Shown here: positions 56,347-64,000 of the stretch, piece after piece | Layout: each line of letters opens with the position of its first letter | Position numbering within the stretch: position 1 is the stretch's first letter | From: Syntrophobacter fumaroxidans MPOB | GTDB lineage: Bacteria > Desulfobacterota > Syntrophobacteria > Syntrophobacterales > Syntrophobacteraceae | DNA: 64,000 bases | Direction: 5' to 3' | Assembly (NCBI RefSeq): GCF_000014965.1 | Contig: NC_008554.1 | Location: 4,762,001 to 4,826,000, forward strand | The notes under the pieces: model-generated | Database searches by the model: none | Told to the model about the DNA's origin: nothing | Seen by the model: the letters and a program-made list of their open reading frames with translations, nothing else | Translations under genes and position numbers: made by a program

Positions 56347-57282
56347 ATGGGTCTTCCCGGTCATCCCACTGCGATTTCGTCCAAGTCCGAGCAGTCGCCC
56401 GGCACATGGAAGGGAATCGTCCTTGCCGGCGGCGCCGGCACCCGGCTCTATCCCACCACCCGGGCCGTGAGCAAACCGCTGCTGCCGGTCTACGACAAGC
56501 CCATGATCTACTACCCGCTGTCCGTTTTGATGCAGGCGGGGATCCGGGATATCCTCATCATCACCACCCCCATGGATCTGCCCCGGTTCCAGGCTTTGCT
56601 CGAGGACGGCAGGCAGTGGGGAGTGAAGTTCTCCTATGTCGAACAACCGCACCCGGCCGGAATTCCGGATGCGTTCGTTCTCGGACGGGATTTCATCGGC
56701 AACGACCGTGTCTGTCTCATTCTGAGCGACAACATTTTCCACGGGGACGGCCTGGAGGCAATCCTTCGGCGGGCTCTGCGGCTCAAGACCGGAGGCCTCG
56801 TCTTCGGGTATTGGGTACACGACCCGCACCGATACGGCGTGGTGGAATTCGACGGTTCCGGTAAAGTCATCGGCATCGAGGAAAAGCCGTCCGTTCCGAA
56901 ATCGAATTTTGCCGTCACGGGCCTGTATCTTTTCGACAGCAGGGTTGTGGAAATCGCGGCGCGGCTCGTTCCTTCCGAGCGCGGGGAATTGGAAATCATC
57001 GACGTGATCAGAGAATACCTCCATCTTGGAGAACTGCAGGTCGAGCTGCTGGGGGGCGAGATCACGTGGATGGATGCGGGGACCCACGAGTCGCTCGCGG
57101 AAGCATGCACGTTTGTGGAAATCGCCGAAAGCCGCCGAGGCGTCAAAGTGGCATGCCTCGAAGAGGTGGCCTACAGGATGGGGTACATAGGGCCGGAGCA
57201 GGTCCGCAGTCTTGCAAAGCCTCTTTCCAAGAACGGTTATGGCCGGTATCTGCTGCAAATGGTGGAGAATCGGGCGTTGTGA
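56347..57282 (+). CDS. rfbA: Glucose-1-phosphate thymidylyltransferase
   Basis: A 311-residue enzyme making dTDP-glucose from dTTP and glucose 1-phosphate, the first step to dTDP-rhamnose and related sugars for surface polysaccharide. The nucleotide-binding start GIVLAGGAGTRLYPTT is followed by SKPLLPVYDKPMIYYPLS and later VEFDGSGKVIGIEEKPSVPKS and ITWMDAGTHESLAEA. About 20 extra N-terminal residues precede the domain. ATG 56347 follows AAAAGGAGGG. Its sigma-54 promoter and upstream palindrome suggest control by an enhancer-binding protein, and the next gene encodes a PEP-CTERM protein. Confidence 0.95.
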   Translation: MGLPGHPTAISSKSEQSPGTWKGIVLAGGAGTRLYPTTRAVSKPLLPVYDKPMIYYPLSVLMQAGIRDILIITTPMDLPRFQALLEDGRQWGVKFSYVEQPHPAGIPDAFVLGRDFIGNDRVCLILSDNIFHGDGLEAILRRALRLKTGGLVFGYWVHDPHRYGVVEFDGSGKVIGIEEKPSVPKSNFAVTGLYLFDSRVVEIAARLVPSERGELEIIDVIREYLHLGELQVELLGGEITWMDAGTHESLAEACTFVEIAESRRGVKVACLEEVAYRMGYIGPEQVRSLAKPLSKNGYGRYLLQMVENRAL

Positions 57283-57500
57283 CGATGCGCTCCGGAAGGG
57301 CGTGCCAATCCGGGGTTTCATGTTGAGAACCGCCCCCGGCCAACCCCTTGCCGCCATAACCGGGGACACGTCGTTGCCGGCGTCCGCCGGGGTGAGCGTC
57401 AGCCATTTTCACAGGAAGGCGGCACTCTCGGGGAATCGTCCTGTGCCCCGGTTCTTGCCGGGAGAAAATCCCGCCTTCCCACATAACAGGAGGAATCTCG

Positions 57501-57800
57501 ATGAAGCGTAGCATTTCAGTGATCTGTCTTGTTTGCCTGGTCGCCCTGGCGCCGGCCTTGTCGTTTCCAGTCGTGGAGCAGACGGCCGGATGGGGCACGA
57601 GTTCCGCCATCGCAGCCGAAACCGGCTCCAAGGACCGGAACCCCGGCACGAGCAATATCTCCGACTCCGGCACGGGCGGATTGAACCAGCGCCCCACCAA
57701 ACCGAGCAAGATCCCGGAACCCGCCACCATCGTCTCGATTCTTGCAGGGGTGGCCGGCGTGGCGTTGTTTGTCCGGTGGAGGAAAAAGGGCAGGGGCTGA
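57501..57800 (+). CDS. Small PEP-CTERM sorting-signal protein
   Basis: A 99-residue exported protein: signal peptide to about residue 30 (ISVICLVCLVALAPALSF), a short Gly/Ser/Thr/Asn-rich body (TSNISDSGTGGLNQRPTKP), and a C-terminal PEP-CTERM module with IPEPATIV, a hydrophobic helix (SILAGVAGVALFV) and a basic end (RWRKKGRG). Such proteins are sorted by an exosortase and linked to exopolysaccharide. The ATG follows AGGAGG. A weak sigma-54-like site (57337-57352) precedes it. Probably a surface or matrix protein. Confidence 0.8.
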   Translation: MKRSISVICLVCLVALAPALSFPVVEQTAGWGTSSAIAAETGSKDRNPGTSNISDSGTGGLNQRPTKPSKIPEPATIVSILAGVAGVALFVRWRKKGRG

Positions 57801-57866
57801 TACCGGTGGGTGTTCGAGCTCACGGAACAAGGGGATCGGCGTAATAAGGGATCAACGGAAGGAGGG

Positions 57867-57995
57867 GCGGACGGGGATAAACCCCGTCCGCCGTATTGTG
57901 GGCACGGAGGAGCCGTGCCCACCCTGCGGATCCTGCCAGTCGCGTCTACAAGGGACGGACTTCATGCCCGCCCATCGAATGCTGCCGTTTTGAAC
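57867..57995. repeat. Dispersed intergenic repeat, copy 3
   Basis: It begins with a perfect 10-bp hairpin (GCGGACGGGG at 57867-57876 and its complement at 57882-57891, loop ATAAA), has an inner inverted repeat (GGGCACGG...CCGTGCCC), and ends with a diverged copy of the ATGCCC...CAATGC...TTGAAC tail seen in copies 1 and 2. It fills much of the 301-bp gap 57801-58101 between convergent genes; nothing else is seen there. Confidence 0.55.
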
Positions 57996-58101
57996 CCTGT
58001 TGCCCATGGCGCCGGCGTCACCACAAGGCATGAAAACAGACTCACCCCGGAGTCTTTTCCCAGGTTAATGCCCATGGCGCCGGGCGCCGGCCCGCAGCGC
58101 A

Positions 58102-59562
58102 TCAACGGCCGGCCCCGAGCCTCACGTTATCTATTCTGCCGCTGCCGCGAACCGAGAATCCATTCACTTCGAGGATCTTTACCCCCGGCTGTGCCCTGGA
58201 CAAGTCCTTTTGCAGGTGGCGGGCGAAGGTGTGCCAGTCGCCGTCCAGGGTGCCGGGCCCAAGCCCGCAATCGATTGTCCGGTCGTCTCCCGGACCGTTT
58301 CCGATAAGAGGCTTGTACCGGATTTCCCGGTAGCCGTCCGTGGTCTGCACGTGCACCGAAACCACGTAGTCCTCGGAGAACTTCATGCTCCACTCCAGGA
58401 CGAACTGACGGGTGTTGTGCCAACCGTCGAGGTCCCGGCCGCCCAGGTGAAACGCGTTGGCCGTTTCGGAGCCGGACAATTCCGTGACGGGACCGCCCCG
58501 CTCGTCGTCAAACACGCTCACGACCTTCGCCCCGGGCGGGTCGGGGTCGGTGATGCTCCACCGGCCCGGCACTCCGCGCGATACGGCGCAATAGAGCGTT
58601 GAGGGGAACGGCTGCGGCGCGCTGGTGATCAGGATCTTGTCCAAGCGCGTGCCGTCCTCCTTTTGCTTGATCCTGAGCGTATGGTCGCCGGCTCCCAGCC
58701 GCAGTTTCAACGGGGAACCGGAGGACCCGTCGCGCACCTGGTCCCACAGCCACCCGTTGACGATCGCGGTGTTCCAGGTGAGGAAGGGGCCGGAATCGAC
58801 CGAGACGAAAAAGGAATTGCGGGTGCTGTACGGACAGTATTCGCGTCCCCAGAAGGTATAGTCTCCGGCGGCGGTCACCGTGAATGCATAGGTGGCGGTG
58901 CCCCCTTCCCGCAGGGGGTCCGAAACGGGCTCAAGCCCGACGGGCACCCGGATAAAACCGGTGGCGGACGTGGTCACGCCCGTTTCCAGGGGGACCTCCA
59001 GAGCGCCGGCTTCCGCCTCCAGGTAAACCGATTCGTGGGGTTGCATGCCCCCGGAGTCGAGCGCCGCAACGGAATCGCCTCCCGCATCGTTGACGCCGGG
59101 AGCCGGGGGATCGGTTCTGGACAAGACTTGCAGCTCGAATGCGCCCTCGGATGCCGGGGTGTCTGACGCATCCCCGGAATCACCCGTCTGGAGGCGCGTA
59201 TCGTGGATCGATGCCTCATTCGGGGGGAAGACCACTTCTTTTGAGAATCCGCTCTCCACCCCGGCGGCATAGGAGGTTACGGCAAAATAATAGGTTCTGC
59301 CCTTCACAAGGTTCGTTACCGTCCCGGAAGTCGCCTTGCCCAGCGTCACGCGGCGGGAATAGTTGCGGTGCGACGTGCCGCAATAGATTCTGTAGCCGCG
59401 AAGGTTCTTGAACGACACGGGATTCCAGGAGAGGGTGACTGAAGCGGGAAAGGCATCGGGGGCGATCGAGAGGACGGCCGCGAGGGCAACCAGGAAAGTC
59501 GTCAAACGGCGGATGCGCCGGAATTTCGTTGTGCGGACGAACGACGCTCTGCTTTCGGTCAT
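58102..59562 (-). CDS. Exported FN3 and carbohydrate-binding-like surface protein
   Basis: A 486-residue protein with signal peptide (LTTFLVALAAVLSIAPDAFPA), a fibronectin type III domain at about 35-110 (VTLSWNPVSFKNLRGYRIYCG...TYYFAVTSYAAGVESGFSKEV), a linker, a CBM6-like beta domain at about 185-320 (AEAGALEVP, GDYTFWGREYCPYSTRNSFFV) and a C-terminal domain at about 335-485 with FVLEWSMKFSEDYVVSVHVQTTDG and DGDWHTFARHLQKDL. I know the last block from large surface proteins of related bacteria. ATG 59562 has GGAGG. Likely binds polysaccharide outside the cell; no catalytic motif seen. Confidence 0.82.
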   Translation of the reverse strand: MTESRASFVRTTKFRRIRRLTTFLVALAAVLSIAPDAFPASVTLSWNPVSFKNLRGYRIYCGTSHRNYSRRVTLGKATSGTVTNLVKGRTYYFAVTSYAAGVESGFSKEVVFPPNEASIHDTRLQTGDSGDASDTPASEGAFELQVLSRTDPPAPGVNDAGGDSVAALDSGGMQPHESVYLEAEAGALEVPLETGVTTSATGFIRVPVGLEPVSDPLREGGTATYAFTVTAAGDYTFWGREYCPYSTRNSFFVSVDSGPFLTWNTAIVNGWLWDQVRDGSSGSPLKLRLGAGDHTLRIKQKEDGTRLDKILITSAPQPFPSTLYCAVSRGVPGRWSITDPDPPGAKVVSVFDDERGGPVTELSGSETANAFHLGGRDLDGWHNTRQFVLEWSMKFSEDYVVSVHVQTTDGYREIRYKPLIGNGPGDDRTIDCGLGPGTLDGDWHTFARHLQKDLSRAQPGVKILEVNGFSVRGSGRIDNVRLGAGR

Positions 59563-60264
59563 GCTCTACCTCCGTAAGTTCTTGTGACCCGAATTCGGGC
59601 AAACGAACGCATTTCCAACACCGCAGACTGATAGCGCACAGTCCCGATATCGTGAAAATGGTTCATGGCCGAAGACTCGGCCCCGGCCGTGAACCGCAAC
59701 GTTCTCTTGAGAAAATCGATGTCTTGCGAGAATGCCGCGGCCAAAGGGTGCAATATCGATGCCGCATCAACGAAAAAACGATCCGTGCGGGACATCCAAC
59801 CCGTCATGTGCCTGAATGCATTTGTCAAATCGTCCGTTGGAAGGCCTGAAAGTCAAACGATGCATGATGGATTTGTCGCGGATGTCGGGTTTTTTTCAGG
59901 GGGGAAAGTGTAGGGAATTCAGTACACCCCTGCATGCATATCCCTCCAGACTCGGGCAGGGCCTCCCCGATGAACCTGTATGTCCCGTGGGTTCTTCATT
60001 TCCACGGGTATTCGGGGCGGAGGAGCCCGCGACCCGGTGCTTCCTTGCGTTTCGGCGATCAACGTCGCGGTTGAAGGATCGAATCGAGTTCCTGCGCTTT
60101 GACTTGCTTCTGTGTGCTTCCGGGCAGTGTCGGAAGTATTTCTCCGTGAGATTGAGGCGTCGCAAATCGTCCTTGACAGGTGCCTCGGCGGGTGCTAACC
60201 AAAGATCCTCAGATAAACGGCAAGTTATCGATTCGATCACGTGGATTTGCATTTTCGGAAGGCC
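59563..60264. other. Divergent intergenic region
   Basis: 702 bp between the FN3 protein (minus) and the DUF4126 protein (plus). A possible sigma-54-like site for the minus gene reads CGGCATCGATATTGC (59750-59764, minus), weaker than the others. An 89-codon minus frame at 59559-59828 overlaps the FN3 start but has no ribosome site. Nothing else is supported. Confidence 0.35.
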
Positions 60265-60885
60265 ATGGACCAACTCAACCAGATCGTCAACACCTTAGCC
60301 CTGACCATGGGCGTAGGCTGGGCCAGCGGCCTCAACCTGTACGCCGCGATTCTCACGCTTGGAATCCTTGGCGCCACGGGCAGCATCGTTCTTCCTCCGG
60401 AGCTTGCGGTTCTGGCCAACCCGATTGTCATCGTAGCGGCCGCTGTAATGTATGTTGTTGAATTTTTTGCTGATAAAGTCCCGGGTGTGGATACGGGATG
60501 GGATACGCTGCACACCTTCATCCGCATTCCCGCCGGGGCGATCCTGGCCGCCGGGGCGGTCGGCTCCGTCGACCCGGCGCTGGCGGTGGCCGCCGGCCTG
60601 CTTGGAGGTGGTCTGGCCACCGTGTCCCACGCCACGAAAGCCGGTACCAGAGTGCTCATCAACACCTCGCCGGAGCCCGTCACCAACTGGACAGCCTCCG
60701 TCACGGAGGATGTGATGGTTGTCGGCGGAATCTGGACGGCACTCCATTATCCCTGGGTGTTCCTGGGTTTCCTGATCCTCTTCATTCTCATCGCCATCTG
60801 GATGCTTCCCAAGCTGTGGAGGGGCATCAAGAAGGTGTTCGCTTTCTTCGGACGTCTGTTCGGCAAGAAATCTCCCACCACGTGA
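60265..60885 (+). CDS. DUF4126-like membrane protein
   Basis: A 206-residue inner-membrane protein with about five hydrophobic segments and a basic C terminus (LWRGIKKVFAFFGRLFGKKS). The opening TMGVGWASGLNLYAAILTLGILG, the VPGVDTGWDTLHTFIRIPAGAILA loop and ATVSHATKAGTRVLINTSPEP match the DUF4126 pattern as I know it. ATG 60265 follows GGAAGG; a GTG at 60241 would add eight residues. Single gene, convergent with the methyltransferase. No function known. Confidence 0.8.
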   Translation: MDQLNQIVNTLALTMGVGWASGLNLYAAILTLGILGATGSIVLPPELAVLANPIVIVAAAVMYVVEFFADKVPGVDTGWDTLHTFIRIPAGAILAAGAVGSVDPALAVAAGLLGGGLATVSHATKAGTRVLINTSPEPVTNWTASVTEDVMVVGGIWTALHYPWVFLGFLILFILIAIWMLPKLWRGIKKVFAFFGRLFGKKSPTT

Positions 60886-60981
60886 CGTTGCCGTTCCGTC
60901 GTCCGATCCCGCGCCCTTTTCCCCTCATATTGGTTCGCGGCCGTGGCCGGCCGGAGCACGACGGAGCGGCGCGGGAAACGC

Positions 60982-61761
60982 TCAGACCTTCCGCCCCAGA
61001 GCGATCATGCGACGGTTCATGAATCCGTAGTCGCCCGGCGTGCGGTGCGGTGAGAAGTCGGTGAGGACCCTGACGCTTTCGAATCCGGTCCGGTTCAGCA
61101 ACGCTGCAATCTGGGCGGGATCGTAGAATCGGATGGCGTAGGTGCGGTCTCTGAGCAGGCCTTTTTCCTTGCTCAGGACCATTTCACGGACGAATACGGT
61201 GTCGCCTTCCACTTCCCGCCGGCGACAGACGATTATTTCCCGGCCGATCTCGTGCCATGCCTCGGGACTCAGTTTTTCCCGGACGGCTGTTCCGTCGGCC
61301 AGGTCGAGCAGCAGCCAGCCGGCGGGACGGAGCACACGGTGGGCTTCCTTCAGGATTTCGCCGTCTCCCGCGGCATCGCGCAGATATCCGAAGGAGTTTC
61401 CCAGAATCAGCACGTGGTCGAAGCTTGCCGAGGCAAGCCCGGTGCTCCTGGCGTCGGCCTGGATGAAGCCCATCGAGTGATTACGTTCCAGTGCGCGCGA
61501 CCGGCCGCATCTGAGCAGGTATTCGGAGTAGTCGACCAGGATGCATCGGCTGAAGCCTCGCGCGCAAAACTCCAGGCTGTGCCGCCCGTGGCCGCTGCAC
61601 AGGTCCAGAACGCGTTGGTCCGAGCGGATCGGGAGTAACCGGCAGATGAGATCCACCTCCCGCCGAGTGATCTCCTCATCGCAAACCGAGCGGGCATCGG
61701 TGAGGAGATAGAGCTCATCAAACATCGTTTTCCACCATTCGGGGTCGGCTTCGATGGTCAT
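60982..61761 (-). CDS. SAM-dependent methyltransferase
   Basis: A 259-residue class I methyltransferase with the SAM site VLDLCSGHGRHSLEFCARGF, an acidic strand end ILVDYSEYLL and the later LILGNSFGYLRDAAGDGEIL and VLRPAGWLLLDLAD motifs. The start overlaps the upstream ATP-grasp stop (ATGA), so the two are coupled. Together with the DUF885 gene they form a three-gene unit. Substrate unknown; it may methylate a product of the ATP-grasp enzyme. Confidence 0.85.
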   Translation of the reverse strand: MTIEADPEWWKTMFDELYLLTDARSVCDEEITRREVDLICRLLPIRSDQRVLDLCSGHGRHSLEFCARGFSRCILVDYSEYLLRCGRSRALERNHSMGFIQADARSTGLASASFDHVLILGNSFGYLRDAAGDGEILKEAHRVLRPAGWLLLDLADGTAVREKLSPEAWHEIGREIIVCRRREVEGDTVFVREMVLSKEKGLLRDRTYAIRFYDPAQIAALLNRTGFESVRVLTDFSPHRTPGDYGFMNRRMIALGRKV

Positions 61762-63149
61762 GGCGGCTCCGGACTCGCGCCGAAATCGAACAGCCCGTCC
61801 GAGGCGATGATTGCGGCGGAGCCTCGCCAGGGCTGCATGCGAGCGATTTCAAGCTCTTCTTCTTCAATCTGGATCATGGAGCTCAGCTCCCCGGAAAGCC
61901 ACATTCTTTCCAGTGTCAGGCAGTCCGACCACAGGGCGCGTCCGTACTCCGTCAGAGCGTCGATCTGCCGGGGGGATATCAGCCTCGGGCGCAGAGCGAT
62001 CTTGATGGGTCCAAGCAGGTACGTGAAGCGGTGTTCCACAGCCATGCGCTCTTGCATCTCGACGACCTTGCCGAGGGTGCCGCAATCCATGGCCAGGATC
62101 GCATCATTGATGCGATTCACCGCCTCCCGCACGCTCATCTTCGAGCGGAGCACGGCCAGCGGTTGGACTCCTCCTCCGCTTCCCACGTTCGTCGGGACCG
62201 CTCCGTAGCGGCCGAGGAACCCCATCAGCCCCGATGGGCCCACAAGGCATCTGAAGTCCGTCTGATAGCGTTCGAGCGTCGTGCACCCCCGTTCCGCGTT
62301 CAACGTCGGAATTTCCTCGGCCCACAAATGGAGCGGGATTTTTTCCTGGACGATGTAATGACCTTCCCGTAACGCCAGGTCAATCGCCTCCCGGGCGTTC
62401 GGGTTTACCCCGCCGACCCGCACGCCCTTGCCGGAGTATCCGCGTTCGGGTTTGAGCACCAGATCGTTCCAGTGCCGGGCCGTCCACTCGACCAGGTCGT
62501 CTATGGCCTCTCCCCGGGGACCGACGGTGCGGCGCGGACGAAACTGGCGGGTCCAGGGAGTCCGTTGCACGATTTCCGAGTGAAACCGGTCGCGGTGGGG
62601 ACCGCCCACGACTTCGAACATGCTCTTCACGTTGATGGGTTCCGTACCACGGGGATTGATGACGCGCCCTTCCCGGACCGCCTGCAGAAGCGGGGTGAGG
62701 TCGTGCTTGCGATGGAGGGCCAGCAAAACGTCGGTGTTGAAATCCACGAAGGCGATCGACACGGGTCTGCCCATCCAACATACTCGACCGCTCTTGAGCT
62801 CGAGCTGCTGCGGAGACATCAGCGCTCCGTGAATGCCGTCGATCCGGTTGAGGTGTTCGGCGAGGTTGATGTTTTCGGTAACGTCATCGAGCGTTTCCTC
62901 TTCGGCCACCACCGCGACCAGCCCGGGCCCGCCGCCGTCGCGGGCGCGGCATGCCGCGACGAGCATGGCCACGAACCCGTTCACGGGATAGAGCAGCGGG
63001 TGATCGAAATCCAGATCGACGCCGACGGGGGATATTTCGTTGAGGCGCAGCCAGACGGCCTTACCGATGACCTGGGTGACACGCTGGTAGTCCCATCCTC
63101 CGGGACTGCCCAGGTTCCATTCCGAATGGTAACCCGCAAAACCCGTCAT
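61758..63149 (-). CDS. Circularly permuted ATP-grasp-like ligase
   Basis: A 463-residue protein with features of the permuted ATP-grasp/glutathionylspermidine-synthase-like group: VDLDFDHPLLYPVNGFVAML, VEWTARHWNDLVLKPERGYSGKGVRVGG (lysine and glycine loop for ATP), HYIVQEKIPLHLWAEEIPTL and DFRCLVGPSGLMGFLGRYG (metal and ATP ligands). Such enzymes join a carboxylate to an amine using ATP. It lies 18 bp after the DUF885 gene and overlaps the methyltransferase by 4 bases. Possible role: making a peptide-like or amide small molecule. This is inference from the enzyme set. Confidence 0.75.
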   Translation of the reverse strand: MTGFAGYHSEWNLGSPGGWDYQRVTQVIGKAVWLRLNEISPVGVDLDFDHPLLYPVNGFVAMLVAACRARDGGGPGLVAVVAEEETLDDVTENINLAEHLNRIDGIHGALMSPQQLELKSGRVCWMGRPVSIAFVDFNTDVLLALHRKHDLTPLLQAVREGRVINPRGTEPINVKSMFEVVGGPHRDRFHSEIVQRTPWTRQFRPRRTVGPRGEAIDDLVEWTARHWNDLVLKPERGYSGKGVRVGGVNPNAREAIDLALREGHYIVQEKIPLHLWAEEIPTLNAERGCTTLERYQTDFRCLVGPSGLMGFLGRYGAVPTNVGSGGGVQPLAVLRSKMSVREAVNRINDAILAMDCGTLGKVVEMQERMAVEHRFTYLLGPIKIALRPRLISPRQIDALTEYGRALWSDCLTLERMWLSGELSSMIQIEEEELEIARMQPWRGSAAIIASDGLFDFGASPEPP

Positions 63150-63167
63150 TCCATACTCCTCCTCGTT

Positions 63168-64000
63168 CTATGGGGTGGCATTCACCGCATTCCGGAGCCG
63201 CTTCTCGATCGCATGAAACGGCGGTTCACCGCCTTCGAGCATCAGTCGGTGAAACCCGTCGTGCCCCATTCCGCCCGCGTAAGTCTCTCTGAGTCGCATG
63301 ATCTCGAATCGACCCAGGCTGTAGCAGAGTTGATAGCCGGGATTCAGCCGAAAGCGACTGATTTGTCCGCAGGCTTCCTCCATGCCGAACCCGGCGGTTG
63401 TCAACAGACCCAGGGCGTCGTCGGGACTCAGTCTCCCAGAATGAAGCCCGATGTCGATCCGGCAACGCGCGGCCCTCCAGAGTCTCCGTTTGCAGTCGAC
63501 CAGCAGGTCCAGGGGATGATCGGCGTACCCGTATTCGGTCAGGAGTGATTCCACGTAATAGGCCCAGCCCTCGTAGAAAAGTGCCGATTCGATCTGGCTT
63601 CGCACTGGATTGTCGAGCATTCTCCGGGTGGAATCCAGCAGGTAGTGCCCCGGGAAGGTCTCATGGGCGGCGAGGAATTTATACTCCCGGTGAAACCGCT
63701 TCCTGAGAAGCTCCGCTGATCGGTCGCGCCCCTGTCCGGAGGCCTGGGTCGTAATGTAGAAGTAATCCTCTTCGGTCCCGTCCCTCGAAAAGGCGGCGCT
63801 GAAGGATGCCGAGCCCCGCACGGATTGCAGGTAAGTGGGGGTCCGACAGACCACCGGCCACCCCGCCGGCATGACCTCGCTGAAGCCGTGCGATTCGAAA
63901 AAACGCTTCAGCCTTTTCATCTCGCGGTCATAGAGCACCAGGGTGTCACGACCGGCCGCGTCTTCCGGCAAGTATCCATGATACAGCTCTCTCCAGGATT
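63168..64000 (-). CDS. DUF885-family zinc peptidase-like protein (N-terminal part outside window)
   Basis: The frame is open to the window edge (the codons before residue LPEDAAG read SWRELYHGY), so the start lies beyond 64000; a TTG at 63971 is internal. The 277 visible residues hold the metalloprotease motif HETFPGHYLLD (HExxxGH) and a distal EGWAYYVESLLTEYG helix with the third ligand Glu, as in DUF885 proteins. Family members average about 550-600 residues. It heads the coupled unit with ATP-grasp and methyltransferase genes. Peptidase activity is likely but unproven for the family. Confidence 0.85.
   Translation of the reverse strand, partial: SWRELYHGYLPEDAAGRDTLVLYDREMKRLKRFFESHGFSEVMPAGWPVVCRTPTYLQSVRGSASFSAAFSRDGTEEDYFYITTQASGQGRDRSAELLRKRFHREYKFLAAHETFPGHYLLDSTRRMLDNPVRSQIESALFYEGWAYYVESLLTEYGYADHPLDLLVDCKRRLWRAARCRIDIGLHSGRLSPDDALGLLTTAGFGMEEACGQISRFRLNPGYQLCYSLGRFEIMRLRETYAGGMGHDGFHRLMLEGGEPPFHAIEKRLRNAVNATP

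Noticed and set aside
57337-57352. Sigma-54-like site CGGCCAACCCCTTGCC before the PEP-CTERM gene
   Set aside because: Spacing is right but -24 is CGGCCA rather than TGGCAC, and GC-rich DNA gives many such hits; kept only as a weak possibility.
59559-59828. An 89-codon minus frame whose end overlaps the FN3 protein start
   Set aside because: It begins with TTG without a ribosome site and has no family resemblance.

Overview
The window looks like chromosome from a GC-rich, strictly anaerobic bacterium of the Desulfobacterota, most like the Syntrophobacter group of syntrophs and sulfate reducers. This is inferred from gene content, not from a marker gene: a cytoplasmic Mvh-type hydrogenase with heterodisulfide-reductase-like partners, an acyl-CoA dehydrogenase/ETF/FixCX electron route, sigma-54 regulation, a PEP-CTERM protein and several apparent selenoproteins. 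No rRNA, tRNA, CRISPR array, transposase or phage gene was seen.

Layout. 1-20.5 kb is mostly housekeeping and accessory: the 3' part of carB, an acetolactate decarboxylase, a hydroxypyruvate/glyoxylate reductase with glycerate 2-kinase, a small tyrosine phosphatase, a macro-domain-like protein, a secreted repeat protein, a metallo-beta-lactamase-fold protein, a complete RND efflux set (fusion protein and pump on +, outer-membrane channel convergent on -) and a TauE/SafE permease. 20.6-32.9 kb is one long minus-strand catabolic unit. Its order is sigma-54 regulator, CoA-transferase, 4-hydroxybutyryl-CoA-dehydratase-like flavoprotein, acyl-CoA dehydrogenase, etfB, etfA, a fixC::etfA chimera, fixC, fixX and an MFS transporter. 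A near-consensus -24/-12 promoter lies just upstream of the CoA-transferase gene, and another lies upstream of the regulator itself. The logic is to activate an acid as its CoA ester, oxidise it, and pass electrons through ETF to FixCX and the quinone pool.

37.3-44.4 kb is a plus-strand island of cysteine-rich functions: a CSCC thioredoxin-like protein, an ArsP/SO_0444-type permease, a lipoprotein, an ABC importer, a MerB-type organomercurial lyase and a TudS-like Fe-S protein. The merB reading frame is interrupted by a UGA exactly where MerB has catalytic Cys159. The three other key residues (Cys96, Asp99, Cys117) align at the same offset of 13, and a perfect 7-bp hairpin follows at the distance expected for a bacterial SECIS. 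I read it as a selenocysteine organomercurial lyase. The ABC permease of the same cluster also carries an in-frame UGA. An amino-acid-type ABC binding protein and permease follow without an ATPase.

47.4-55.4 kb is a minus-strand electron-bifurcating hydrogenase cluster: maturation protease, HTH-HdrD-like fusion, double-module HdrA, MvhD, MvhG and MvhA. Four of these genes each contain one in-frame UGA at a position normally Cys: DPUxxCxxH in MvhA, GUHxGECHY in MvhD, TNDCAMU in HdrA and PEUGHAY in the HdrD-like protein. Each is followed by a SECIS-like hairpin, so this would be a four-selenoprotein NiFeSe-hydrogenase/Hdr complex. 56.2-64 kb carries rfbA behind a sigma-54 promoter with a perfect upstream palindrome, a small PEP-CTERM protein, an exported FN3/carbohydrate-binding-like protein, a DUF4126 membrane protein, and a translationally coupled trio of DUF885 peptidase, permuted ATP-grasp and methyltransferase. 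A dispersed intergenic repeat occurs three times (near 4.8, 46.2 and 57.9 kb).
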